The notes under the pieces are model-generated. The model searched no databases. It worked only from the letters and a program-made list of their open reading frames with translations, and was not told the DNA's origin. From an uncultured Clostridiaceae bacterium (GTDB lineage: Bacteria > Bacillota > Clostridia > TANB77 > CAG-508): DNA of 64,000 nt. The DNA is taken from assembly GCA_948356915.1 (NCBI GenBank), contig CAOJCG010000009.1:1-64000 (forward strand). The letters run 5' to 3'. Shown here in pieces: positions 55,002-63,770 of the stretch (its first letter is position 1; each line of letters starts with the position of its first letter). Both the position numbers and the translations under genes were made by a program.

Positions 55002-55603
55002 TGTTTGGAATTAGAAAAAAAATAGAAAGAATTAGATATAGAAAAAGGAATAAGCATAATTTTACTACGATAAAAGAGTGCATAGGAGACTTATCAACAA
55101 TTAATGTAGGGAATGGAACATATGGAACAATTAATATAAAAAGGTTTGCTGGCGAAAATTCAAAATTATATATAGGTAATTATTGTTCTATAGCAAATGA
55201 AACTCTTTTTGTTTTAGGAGGAGAGCACGTATATGATAGGATTTCTACATATCCTTTTAAAGATAAATATTTGAATGAAGGGGAATCTAAAACAAAAGGA
55301 GATATTATAATAGAAGATGATGTTTGGATAGGATATGGTAGTACAATACTATCTGGGGTACGAATTGGGCAAGGTTCAATAGTAGGAGCACGATCTGTGG
55401 TAGCAAAAGATATACCACCATATGCAATTTATGCAGGAAATAAAATTATAAAATATAGATTTAGCGAACAAATTATAAAAAGATTATTAAAAGTTGATTT
55501 TGGAAAGCTAAGCAAAGAAAAAATAATAAATAATATGGAATATTTATATAAAAAAATTGATAATGAAGATATTGATGAAATAATAAATAAAGTAAATGGG
55601 TAG
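55001..55603 (+). CDS. Hexapeptide-repeat O-acetyltransferase
   Basis: 200 residues with left-handed beta-helix repeats: IYIGNYCSIANETLFVLGGE-like start near residue 57, GDIIIEDDVWIGYGSTILSG near 99, then VRIGQGSIVGARSVVAKDIP. The H in GGEH is the likely catalytic base (xenobiotic acyltransferase type). It would acetylate a sugar of the repeat unit. Start GTG 55001, overlapping the stop of the previous gene by one base. Confidence 0.82.
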   Translation: MFGIRKKIERIRYRKRNKHNFTTIKECIGDLSTINVGNGTYGTINIKRFAGENSKLYIGNYCSIANETLFVLGGEHVYDRISTYPFKDKYLNEGESKTKGDIIIEDDVWIGYGSTILSGVRIGQGSIVGARSVVAKDIPPYAIYAGNKIIKYRFSEQIIKRLLKVDFGKLSKEKIINNMEYLYKKIDNEDIDEIINKVNG

Positions 55604-55614
55604 GAGAATAAGAT

Positions 55615-56871
55615 ATGAAAATAGTTCATTTATGTACAGGTTATCCAATAACATTTAATGGAGGAATAACAAACTATGTTAGAGCATTAGCAAGTATGCA
55701 AGTAAAAAATGGATATGATGTAACAGTTATTGGTGGAAAAGAAAAAGAAACAAAAAATTTACCATTTAAATATATTGAATATAACGATTTTTTTTTAAGG
55801 CCGTTCTCATTAAAAGAAAAAAAGGAAATATTTGCATATAAAAAAATAGAAAAAATAATTAGTACTTTAAAGCCAGATTTATTACATATACATATGATGT
55901 TAGACATTGATGAGAGAATATATAAGATATTAGAAAAATATAATATAAAGTACATTGTAAGTTTACATGATTACAGCTTTTTATGTCCTAGAATTCAGAT
56001 GTTTACAAATGAAAGACCTTGTGAATGTGTTAGTGAAAAATGTACAAAATGTGCATATTATATTGAACAAAGATTTTGGCTAAAAAAAATATGTGATAAG
56101 TTAAAAATAAATAAGGAAATAGGTAGAAAAAGAAGTCCACAATTTTTAAAAATGTATGAAGAAAATAAAAAAACATTAGAAAATGCAGAGCTACTGTTGC
56201 CAGTATCAAAGAAAGTTCAAGAAATATATGAAAAATCTAATATAAAAAATAAATACAAAATTCTTCATATAGGAAATATAACAGCGGATAGTTTTGTTGA
56301 ATATTCGAATAAAGAAATAGAAGATAAGACAAAAATTAAAATTGTTATGTTGGGAAGTTTTAAAAAGGTAAAAGGTGGAGAAGAATTTATAAAAATTGCT
56401 AACTCTTTAAATGAAACCTTTGAATTTTACTTTTTAGGAAGGGCAAATGAAAATGAAAAAATAATTATGAGAGAAAATGGTATTATCGATTGTGGAGAAT
56501 ATAAACAAGAAGAATTGCCAAAAAAATTAAAAAAATATGATTTTGGCTGTGTTTTATCAATATGGGAAGATAATGCACCTCAAGTAGTAATGGAACTGTT
56601 GAATAATAATATTCCAGTAATAGGTACATTAATGGGAGGAATACCAGATTTTATAGAGGATAACCAAAATGGCTTTTTATATAATCCATATTCTCAAGAA
56701 TCTTTTGAAAACTTAATACAAAGACTAAATAAACTAAATATCGAAGAATGTGAAAGAATGAAACATAATATAAAGAGAACGTTGACACCAGAAGAACACT
56801 TTAAAGAGTTAGAAGCTGAATATATAAAAATATTAAAGGATATAGAAAAAAATGAAAAAATCAATAACTAA
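55615..56871 (+). CDS. GT4 glycosyltransferase with cysteine-rich insert
   Basis: 418 residues. IVHLCTGYPITFNGGITNYV at the N-terminus; LHIHMMLD near 84; a cysteine cluster (CPRIQMFTNERPCECVSEKC, then CAYY, near residues 124-148) that may bind a metal, as in several GT4 enzymes; and SIWEDNAPQVVMELLNNNIP near 321 as donor site. Sugar unknown. Overlaps the flippase gene by 20 bases. Confidence 0.8.
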   Translation: MKIVHLCTGYPITFNGGITNYVRALASMQVKNGYDVTVIGGKEKETKNLPFKYIEYNDFFLRPFSLKEKKEIFAYKKIEKIISTLKPDLLHIHMMLDIDERIYKILEKYNIKYIVSLHDYSFLCPRIQMFTNERPCECVSEKCTKCAYYIEQRFWLKKICDKLKINKEIGRKRSPQFLKMYEENKKTLENAELLLPVSKKVQEIYEKSNIKNKYKILHIGNITADSFVEYSNKEIEDKTKIKIVMLGSFKKVKGGEEFIKIANSLNETFEFYFLGRANENEKIIMRENGIIDCGEYKQEELPKKLKKYDFGCVLSIWEDNAPQVVMELLNNNIPVIGTLMGGIPDFIEDNQNGFLYNPYSQESFENLIQRLNKLNIEECERMKHNIKRTLTPEEHFKELEAEYIKILKDIEKNEKINN

Positions 56872-58282
56872 AAATTATATATATAACTTAATATATCAAA
56901 TATTAATACTTATATTACCACTAATAACGACACCATATATATCAAGAGTACTAGGAGCAGAAAATATTGGAATATATAGTTATACAATTTCTATAGTAAC
57001 ATATTTTATATTATTTGGTTCATTAGGAATAGCGATGTATGGGCAAAGAGAAATTGCATATTTACAAGATAATAAACAAAAATACAGTAAAACATTTTGG
57101 GAGATTTTTATATTAAGATTTATAACAATGTTTATATCTATGTTAATATTTTATTTTACATTTGCTAAAAATGGTGATTATGCTATTTATTATAAAATAT
57201 TATTGATAGAAATAATAGCTAATTGCTTAGATATTAGTTGGTTCTTTCAAGGATTAGAAGAATTTAAAAAAATTGTAATAAGAAATACAATAATAAAAAT
57301 AGTAAGTATTATATGTATATTTATTTTTGTTAAAAATAGCGATCATTTAATTATATATTTTTTTATATATGTATTATCTATACTACTAGGAAATATAACT
57401 TTATGGCCATATTTACTAAAATTTTTAACACCAATAAAAGTAAAAGAACTAAACATAGGACAACATTTGAAACCTACAATAGCACTATTTATACCACAAA
57501 TAGCAATACAAATATATACTGTTCTAGATAAAGTAATGATAGGAGCAATTATAACTGATAAATCGGAAGTAGGATATTATGAACAAAGTCAAAAAATAAT
57601 AAAAATGTTACTTACAGTTGTAACATCATTAGGAACTGTAATGGTACCTAGAATAGCAAATACATTTATAAATGGAGACACAAAAAAAATACAAGAATAT
57701 ATGAAAAGGGCTTTCAATTTTGTATTTCTTATAGCTTTTCCTATGATGTTTGGAGTACTAGCAATATCTAATAATTTTGTGCCTATATTTTTTGGACAAG
57801 GATATGAAAAAGTAGCAATATTAATGAGCGTTATTAGTCCAATTTTACTAATAATAGGACTAAGTAATGTAATAGGAACTCAATACTTGTTACCAACTAA
57901 GAAACAAAAAGAATTTACTATTTCAGTTGCAATAGGAGCATTAGTAAATTTTACAATAAATATGTTATTAATAAAGAAATATGGGGCATTAGGAGCTTCA
58001 ATAGGAACTGTAGTAGCAGAAATATGTGTTACAATGATGCAATTTATTTTTATAAGAAAAAGATTTAATATATTGGAAATATTAAAGATATCAATTAAAT
58101 ATCTAATAGCAGCAGTAATAATGTTTATAGGATGTATAATTATAGGAAATATTATAAAAAATAGTTTATATGCCATAATTGCACAAGTTGTAGTAGGAAT
58201 AGGAGTATATGGTATTATATTATTAATACTAAAAGATCAATTTGTATATGCAATATTGAAGAAAGTAAAAATTATAAAATAG
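56852..58282 (+). CDS. Oligosaccharide flippase (Wzx, MATE-like fold)
   Basis: 476 residues, about 12-14 membrane helices. TTPYISRVLGAENIGIYSYT near residue 25 and the mid-protein GYYEQSQKIIKMLLTVVTSL are typical of polysaccharide-transport (PST) proteins. It would flip the undecaprenyl-linked repeat unit to the outer face before polymerisation by the Wzy-like protein. A Wzx-Wzy type route is thereby complete in this operon. Confidence 0.85.
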   Translation: MKKSITKNYIYNLIYQILILILPLITTPYISRVLGAENIGIYSYTISIVTYFILFGSLGIAMYGQREIAYLQDNKQKYSKTFWEIFILRFITMFISMLIFYFTFAKNGDYAIYYKILLIEIIANCLDISWFFQGLEEFKKIVIRNTIIKIVSIICIFIFVKNSDHLIIYFFIYVLSILLGNITLWPYLLKFLTPIKVKELNIGQHLKPTIALFIPQIAIQIYTVLDKVMIGAIITDKSEVGYYEQSQKIIKMLLTVVTSLGTVMVPRIANTFINGDTKKIQEYMKRAFNFVFLIAFPMMFGVLAISNNFVPIFFGQGYEKVAILMSVISPILLIIGLSNVIGTQYLLPTKKQKEFTISVAIGALVNFTINMLLIKKYGALGASIGTVVAEICVTMMQFIFIRKRFNILEILKISIKYLIAAVIMFIGCIIIGNIIKNSLYAIIAQVVVGIGVYGIILLILKDQFVYAILKKVKIIK

Positions 58283-58290
58283 GAGAAAAT

Positions 58291-59394
58291 ATGAAAAAAT
58301 ATGATTATCTGATAGTAGGCTCAGGCCTATTTGGTTCAATATTTGCCCACGAGGCAAATAAAAGGGGTAAAAAATGCTTAGTAATAGATAAACGCTCACA
58401 CATAGGCGGAAATATCTATACAGAAAACATAGAAGGAATAAACGTACATAAATACGGTGCACATATATTCCATACAAGCAATAAAGAAGTATGGGAATAT
58501 ATCAATAACTTTGCAGAATTTAACCGTTACACAAATTCACCAGTAGCACGTTATAAAAATGAACTATATAACATGCCATTTAACATGAACACATTTAACA
58601 AACTATGGGGAGTAGTAACTCCAAAAGAAGCACAGGCAAAAATAGAAGAAGAGAAAAAAGAAGCGGGAATAATAGAGCCTAAAAACTTAGAAGAACAAGC
58701 AATTAGCTTAGTAGGAAAAACAATATATGAAAAATTAGTAAAAGGCTATACAGAAAAGCAATGGGGGCAAAGAGCAACTGAACTACCAAGCTTCATAATA
58801 AAAAGATTACCAGTTCGTTTTATATACGACAACAACTACTTTAATGATATATACCAAGGTATTCCAATAGGAGGATATACGCAAATAATAGAAAAAATGC
58901 TTGAAGGAATAGAAGTAAAACTAAATTGTGATTTCTTTGAACATAGAGAAGAACTAGAAAATATCGCAGAAAAAATAGTATTCACTGGTCCAATAGATCA
59001 ATATTATAATTACAAATATGGTGAGTTAGAATATAGAAGCCTAAAATTCGAAACAGAAATATTAAATGAACAAAATTACCAAGGAAATGCAGTAGTAAAC
59101 TATACAGAATATGAAGTTCCATATACAAGAATAATAGAACACAAACACTTTGAATTTGATACCACATCACCAAAAACAGTAATAACAAGAGAATATCCAG
59201 ATAAATGGACATTAGGAAAAGAGCCATATTATTCAATAAATAATGATAAAAATAATAGTTTATATGAAAAATATGCAAACCTTGCTAAAAACGATAGAAA
59301 AGTAATATTTGGTGGAAGACTAGGACAATACAAATATTTTGATATGGACAAGGTAATACTAGAGGCATTAAATTGTGTAAAAGAAAATTTATAA
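58291..59394 (+). CDS. glf: UDP-galactopyranose mutase
   Basis: 367 residues. FAD-binding start DYLIVGSGLFGSIFAHEANK, RSHIGGNIYTE near residue 36, HKYGAHIFHTSNKEVWEYI near 52, YTEKQWGQRATELP near 155 and the substrate Arg region FTGPIDQYYNYKYGELEYRS near 231, and GGRLGQYKYFDMDKV near the C-terminus. It interconverts UDP-galactopyranose and UDP-galactofuranose, giving the Galf donor for the polysaccharide. Last gene of the operon. Codon style is slightly less AT-rich than the variable GT genes before it. Confidence 0.95.
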   Translation: MKKYDYLIVGSGLFGSIFAHEANKRGKKCLVIDKRSHIGGNIYTENIEGINVHKYGAHIFHTSNKEVWEYINNFAEFNRYTNSPVARYKNELYNMPFNMNTFNKLWGVVTPKEAQAKIEEEKKEAGIIEPKNLEEQAISLVGKTIYEKLVKGYTEKQWGQRATELPSFIIKRLPVRFIYDNNYFNDIYQGIPIGGYTQIIEKMLEGIEVKLNCDFFEHREELENIAEKIVFTGPIDQYYNYKYGELEYRSLKFETEILNEQNYQGNAVVNYTEYEVPYTRIIEHKHFEFDTTSPKTVITREYPDKWTLGKEPYYSINNDKNNSLYEKYANLAKNDRKVIFGGRLGQYKYFDMDKVILEALNCVKENL

Positions 59395-59442
59395 AAAGTC
59401 GAAAAATGTAAAAAACTTTTCAAGAGAAATAATTGTAAAATA

Positions 59443-59471
59443 TTGACAATTTACATAAGGTAATATAAAAT
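59443..59471 (+). promoter_or_regulatory. Promoter of TIGR04255-like operon
   Basis: TTGACA (59443-59448), 17 bases, TAAAAT (59466-59471). Confidence 0.7.
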
Positions 59472-59552
59472 ATGAAATATAAATAAAAAGATAAAAGTTA
59501 AGTTTATTATTTCAATAGTAAATCATAATATATATTGTAAGGAGAATTATAT

Positions 59553-60371
59553 ATGAGTAAAGATGAGATAAATAGAGAAGATTTAAATACGAATTTTTTA
59601 AAGCAAACAATTATTAGACTAGACTATGATATGCTATTTGAAAAGGATATTGAAAAATTTATTGAAAAAATATATCAATATTTAATTGGAAAAGAATATA
59701 GAATGAATACTAATACTTTATCGAGTTTTAATGTAAATATAAATATGGATGAAGCTAACAATATTACAAACAATTTTAATACAGATAATGAAAACTATTC
59801 ATCTTTTATAAATAAAGAAGGAAACATTACACTTGATATTACGAAACAATTTATAGCTATGAATATATATTATAATAAATTTGAAAAGTTTGAGCAAATA
59901 TTAGAAATTTTTAATGAAGTAATAAAATATTTGAGAGACATAAGAATAGGTTTTTCATTTAATAGAATTGGTATCAGGAAAATTAATGCATTTGGAATAG
60001 AACATATATCAAAAATTAATAATTATATAGAAGAGACAACATTCAACTTTTCCTATAAAGATAGTAAAGAAAATAGTTCTAATTTAATTATAAAAAACTC
60101 AACTGAGGTTTTTACAATCGATGTATATAAGGTAAACAAAAATGTAAATGTAGCAAATGGAATTATGATTGATCAAAACAAAAAAGAAAATAGCATTTAT
60201 CAAGTAGTATTAGATATAGACATTTATAATGATGAAATAGAAAAGAATAACATTGATTTAATAAAAATGAATAATACATTGTTTAAAATATATAAAGATT
60301 CAATTAAAGAAGACTTTTTGATTAAAATGAAAAAAACAGATTATACAGATAAGGAGATAAGAAAAATATGA
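59553..60371 (+). CDS. TIGR04255-like protein
   Basis: 272 residues, no signal peptide or membrane segment. It begins with a strand-rich half (LKQTIIRLDYDMLFEKDIEK), and the middle FSFNRIGIRKINAFG resembles the central RIGLRYIN motif of TIGR04255 proteins, sporadic bacterial proteins of unknown function that appear in accessory and defence-type islands. The match is by pattern only. It heads a three-gene unit: the next gene starts in the overlap ATGA at 60368. Ribosome binding site AAGGAG before ATG 59553. Confidence 0.55.
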   Translation: MSKDEINREDLNTNFLKQTIIRLDYDMLFEKDIEKFIEKIYQYLIGKEYRMNTNTLSSFNVNINMDEANNITNNFNTDNENYSSFINKEGNITLDITKQFIAMNIYYNKFEKFEQILEIFNEVIKYLRDIRIGFSFNRIGIRKINAFGIEHISKINNYIEETTFNFSYKDSKENSSNLIIKNSTEVFTIDVYKVNKNVNVANGIMIDQNKKENSIYQVVLDIDIYNDEIEKNNIDLIKMNNTLFKIYKDSIKEDFLIKMKKTDYTDKEIRKI

Positions 60372-60544
60372 TTAATTATAATTTTAAACCCTTAGTAACT
60401 TCAATATCAGTATCAAGAACTGCAAGAAAAATAAACGAGAAATCTGCTAAAATAATATCAAAAACAGCTTCAGATGTAGAATATGGAAAGGTGATATCAT
60501 ATAAAGATAGAAGAAAATATGGAGACTATAGAAGGATTAAATAA
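60368..60544 (+). CDS. Small basic protein, 58 residues
   Basis: The peptide begins MINYNFKPLVTSISVSRTAR and is rich in Lys, Arg and Ser. It overlaps the stop of the gene before by 4 bases (ATGA) and the start of the gene after by 26 bases, so all three are translated together. No family recognised; a DNA- or RNA-binding adaptor is possible but unproven. Confidence 0.6.
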   Translation: MINYNFKPLVTSISVSRTARKINEKSAKIISKTASDVEYGKVISYKDRRKYGDYRRIK

Positions 60545-61544
60545 ATATATAGTAAGAGATAAATTGATACTAAAAATTTTTACAATAGGATATGAACCGA
60601 TGGGCGAAAGTATAATTATTTTAATTATTGTAGATGGCGTTGTAAAATTTTCAGCTGTAATAGATTGCTTTAAAACAACAGAGATAAATAAAACTTTAGA
60701 TATCTTACAAGAATATAATGTAGAAAAAGTAAATTTTATATGTATAACTCACCCAGATGTAGATCATTGCAAAGGATTTGAAAAAATATTGGAAAAAGCC
60801 AATAATAAAACAGTAATATTATATCCAGTATATATGATAAATGACCTTAATTATGATAAAGATGCAAAAATAGTTATAGATAAATTATCAGAATTTGTAA
60901 TGAAAAGAAAGAATGACCCAGATAAGCCTATTTTGAAGTCATGTGTAGGTAGCTGTTTGGCTCCAATTAATTTTATATTTGAAAATGAAAAGAATGGATA
61001 TAAATATCCTTTAATAATTAATACATATTCTCCAGTATCAGAAATTATTGAAAGACCAAATGCTTATAACTATTTGATAGAAGAATTTAAACGAACAAAT
61101 TCACACAATAATTTTTCCATTATGTTATCATTAACATTAGGAGATTTTAAAAGTTTGTTTTGCGGAGATATTCAAAATGATAGTATAGATATTGTAAAGA
61201 GAGATTTAAATATGAATGATATGGATTTTTTTATTAATACCATCGATTTTTTTAAAATACCACATCATTGTTCTTGGGGCTCGAAAAATATGTTGAATCT
61301 TTTAAGTAATTGTTTTATTGCTAATTCAGTTACAACTATATATAACAGAGGAAAGAGTAAATTACCAAATAAAGAAATGCTTAAAAAATATATAAAAAAA
61401 TCAGAAAAGACTTATTGTACAAGCAATATAGAAAATGAAAAAGAAAATATATACAAATATGGAATTGTGGAACTTACAGCAAATATATTTGAACGTACTA
61501 TTAGAATAGAAGATAAAAAATATGATGAAGTAGAAGTAATGTGA
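60519..61544 (+). CDS. ComEC-type metallo-beta-lactamase-fold hydrolase
   Basis: 341 residues. ITHPDVDHCKGF near residue 77 is the HxDxDH metal motif of the ComEC/Rec2 subtype; LFCGDI near 207 (the GD ligand) and FKIPHHCSWGS near 243 (PHH) are the remaining metal-site motifs. It lacks ComEC's membrane region, so it is a free hydrolase, perhaps a nuclease or phosphodiesterase. Linked to the TIGR04255-like and small genes by overlap. A defence role is an inference from the accessory setting next to a mobile element. Confidence 0.7.
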   Translation: METIEGLNKYIVRDKLILKIFTIGYEPMGESIIILIIVDGVVKFSAVIDCFKTTEINKTLDILQEYNVEKVNFICITHPDVDHCKGFEKILEKANNKTVILYPVYMINDLNYDKDAKIVIDKLSEFVMKRKNDPDKPILKSCVGSCLAPINFIFENEKNGYKYPLIINTYSPVSEIIERPNAYNYLIEEFKRTNSHNNFSIMLSLTLGDFKSLFCGDIQNDSIDIVKRDLNMNDMDFFINTIDFFKIPHHCSWGSKNMLNLLSNCFIANSVTTIYNRGKSKLPNKEMLKKYIKKSEKTYCTSNIENEKENIYKYGIVELTANIFERTIRIEDKKYDEVEVM

Positions 61545-61682
61545 AGATATTTCTTTACAGTAAGCACCATACGGTACATATTAGTATTACTGAAAAATAA
61601 AAATCAATTTATTATACATTATACAATAAATATACTAAAGTTAAGGTGAACTCATACCAATTTAAGTTGGGAAATTTAATAG

Positions 61683-61757
61683 GGGCATAGTTTAGTAATG
61701 AACTATGCTCTTACTTTTAAAAAAAAGTGGTTTTATGTTAAAAAATAAAACCACTAT
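61683..61757. terminator. Two terminators between convergent transcripts
   Basis: GGCATAGTT-AGTAATG-AACTATGCTC hairpin (61683-61710) then AGTGGTTTTAT-GTTAAAAA-ATAAAACCACT (61727-61757), followed by AAGTGGTTTT that can pair again in the opposite direction. Confidence 0.75.
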
Positions 61758-61779
61758 CTAAGTGGTTTTACAATTAAAT

Positions 61780-62366
61780 CTATTTATTTTTTCCATCATC
61801 TAACTTCCTACAACTTTGCTCAGTATCTGCACTAATACATTTCTCAGGATTCTTAAAAGACAAATACCAACTCATTCCATTCCTATTTTTAGCAATCTCG
61901 TCATTTCTTTTTTGAAGCCCAGCAAAGGTAGTAGGAGGCGAAACAATAATTGGTTCACAAGGTACCCAATTAGCAGGAGTAGAACCACATGCCTCATCAG
62001 AAGTTTGAAGTGCCTCAATACATCTTAAAATTTCAGGAATACATCTACCTATATTTAGTGGGTAAACCAATATAAGTCTTACAATTCCCTTATCATCAAT
62101 AATAAACACATTTCTTACAGTTTCAGTAGTGCTAACATCATTAGATATCATTCCATATTTTCTAGCAATAGCCCCATTTCTATCAGCAATTATAGGAAAA
62201 GGTACAACAATACCAGTTTTACAATAAATATCATAAACCCAAGCCAAATGAGAAGGGTTACTATCTACACTAAGACCTATTAAGCAAGTATTAAGTCTTT
62301 CAAAATATGTATTTGCTTTAGAAAAAGCTATCATTTCAGTTGTGCATACTGGGGTTACTCTATCTA
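61780..62366 (-). pseudogene. 5'-truncated peroxiredoxin (Prx6/1-Cys type)
   Basis: From VTPVCTTEMIAFSK (peroxidatic Cys within the PVCT motif, near 62350) to the end, the sequence is a good peroxiredoxin of the AhpC-TSA/1-Cys class: LIGLSVDSNPSHLAWVYDIY, RNVFIIDDKGIVRLILVYPL, then the C-terminal arm. The usual first ~40 residues before the Cys, including the SHPADFT run-up, are absent; the frame upstream (to 62460) encodes unrelated sequence made of an inverted copy of the break-point. So the 5' end appears to have been cut off by the neighbouring mobile element. A truncated protein might still be made but would lack the first strands. Confidence 0.7.
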
Positions 62367-62415
62367 TGGTTTTCAGAAAAAGTTTGAAAAGTAGAGATAG
62401 AGTAACCCCAGTATG
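62346..62415. repeat. 20-bp inverted repeat at the peroxiredoxin break-point
   Basis: CATACTGGGGTTACTCTATC (62346-62365) and GATAGAGTAACCCCAGTATG (62396-62415) are perfect complements around 30 bases. The left copy is peroxiredoxin coding sequence; the right copy lies in the foreign side, suggesting a recombination or attachment junction. Confidence 0.6.
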
Positions 62416-62613
62416 TTGAATTTTCAAACTCTCGAAAGTATTGATATAACTGACACACAAAAAAACAATAAACTAAAATATTTGAGAAAAACAGTGAAAA
62501 ATTGATTAAAGTTGAAAATAGAAAATTCTTAAAAAAGGGTAATAAAAAATCAATGAAATGTGCTAAATATAAACAAAAAATGTGGTATGGATATATAGAT
62601 AAAAAACTGTACC

Positions 62614-62653
62614 CATTTTTGACACATAAGACACTTTTGTCTATGTGTTTTTT
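62614..62653 (+). terminator. Terminator-like hairpin at the mobile-element edge
   Basis: ACACATAAGACA-CTTT-TGTCTATGTGT (one bulged base) then seven T. It precedes the HTH gene and may block read-in. Confidence 0.65.
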
Positions 62654-62680
62654 TATACATTTTAAGGGGGTGATTTATAT

Positions 62681-63451
62681 GTGAAAAATGAAAGACAACC
62701 TTCATATTATGCTATAATTCCAGCAACAATAAGGTATGATGAAAGATTAAAATATGCAGAAAGATTATTTTATGGAGAGGTAACAGCTTTAATTGGAAAA
62801 GAGGGATATTGTTTTGCAAGTAATAATTATTTTGCAGATTTATATAAAGTAATACCAGGAACAATATCTCGTTGGGTTTCGCATTTATCAAAATTAGGAT
62901 ATATAAAAGTAGAGTTAATAAGAGATAATAATAATGCAATAATAGAAAGAAGAATCTATATTACAGACATCAGTTGCAGGAGAGTAGTGCAAGATACCTA
63001 TAAGCAAAATAGCACATACCCCTATAAGCAGAATTGCTCATACACTATGAGCCAAAAAGCTAAAGATAATAATATAAATATTAGGATAGATAGATTCTTT
63101 AATTATATTATAAATAATAAAGGCGAGTTTCCAAAAGAATTTAAAAATGAAGAGCAATATCAGGAATTTTATGAAATAATTGAAAGGTTTGAATTTAATT
63201 ATACAGAAGATATAATAAACACTTTTAAAGAAGAAAATATTGAAAAACTAAAGATTATAATTTATGCGATAAAAGAAATTTTTATAAAAAACAAAGGAAA
63301 AATTTTGTTAAAAGCAACAAGAAATGATTTTTTGGATGTATATAATAGTTGCAAAGATTTTGAAAATTCGTACAAAGATACAGAAAATGAAATTAAAAGC
63401 TTTTTTGACTATTATTATATAAGTATTATAAGAAAATTAGGAGCTAAGTGA
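62681..63451 (+). CDS. Winged-helix replication/regulatory protein of a mobile element
   Basis: 256 residues. Residues 1-105 resemble the helix-turn-helix (RepA N-like) proteins common at the start of conjugative elements: IPATIRYDERLKYAERLFYG near 16, CFASNNYFADLYKVIPGTIS near 46 (the helix-turn-helix), RWVSHLSKLGYIKVELIRDN. The rest is charged and helical. It could start element replication or regulate transfer. Start GTG 62681, 8 bases after AAGGGGGTG. Direction leads into the two membrane proteins that follow. Confidence 0.65.
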   Translation: MKNERQPSYYAIIPATIRYDERLKYAERLFYGEVTALIGKEGYCFASNNYFADLYKVIPGTISRWVSHLSKLGYIKVELIRDNNNAIIERRIYITDISCRRVVQDTYKQNSTYPYKQNCSYTMSQKAKDNNINIRIDRFFNYIINNKGEFPKEFKNEEQYQEFYEIIERFEFNYTEDIINTFKEENIEKLKIIIYAIKEIFIKNKGKILLKATRNDFLDVYNSCKDFENSYKDTENEIKSFFDYYYISIIRKLGAK

Positions 63452-63485
63452 TAGCTTTATTTTTTGACTTAAATGGAGGTTTTAA

Positions 63486-63770
63486 ATGATTGAACCATAT
63501 AATTTAGAAACAAATTCTAGTATGAATCTTATGTTAGGAGAAATGATGGAAAATACTTTTTTTTTCTAATCATTTTTATAACAATTTGGATTTTTACTAG
63601 TTTGGTAATTTGGCGAATTCGGAAGCCGTATAAAATCCGAAAAAGCAATAAAATTTGGTGTGAAGAATTTTATAATATGTATTTTAATACAAGTTTTTAT
63701 ACTAGCAATACCATTACTTATAGCTTTTTTAAGTGATGGAGGAAAATTTTTAAATGAAAATAGAAAATAA
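63486..63770 (+). CDS. Small membrane protein of the mobile element, broken at a T9 run and at a CGG(+1) site
   Basis: The start MIEPYNLETNSSMNLMLGEM stops at TTC TAA just after a run of nine T (63558-63566). With one more T the frame continues LIIFITIWIFTSLVIWRI to ATT CGG; skipping C63620 then gives GSRIKSEKAIKFGVKNF and an uninterrupted hydrophobic tail ending ...GGKFLNENRK. Total about 94 residues, two membrane helices. So two different frame breaks lie in one short gene. The ATG of the next gene (63754) lies inside its end. Role unknown; small membrane proteins precede VirB2-like genes in conjugative operons. Confidence 0.5.
63620..63622 (+). other. CGG(+1) frameshift site in mobile-element gene
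   Basis: CGA ATT CGG AAG in zero frame; CGA ATT (C) GGA AGC CGT in the restored frame. Confidence 0.55.

Noticed and set aside
62366-62460. The 5' extension of the peroxiredoxin frame to a TTG start
   Set aside because: It contains the inverted copy of the junction and no peroxiredoxin N-terminal features, so it is taken as chimeric sequence.
62502-62684. A 60-codon lysine-rich frame before the HTH gene
   Set aside because: It runs through the hairpin at 62614-62653, lacks a ribosome binding site and a recognisable family.
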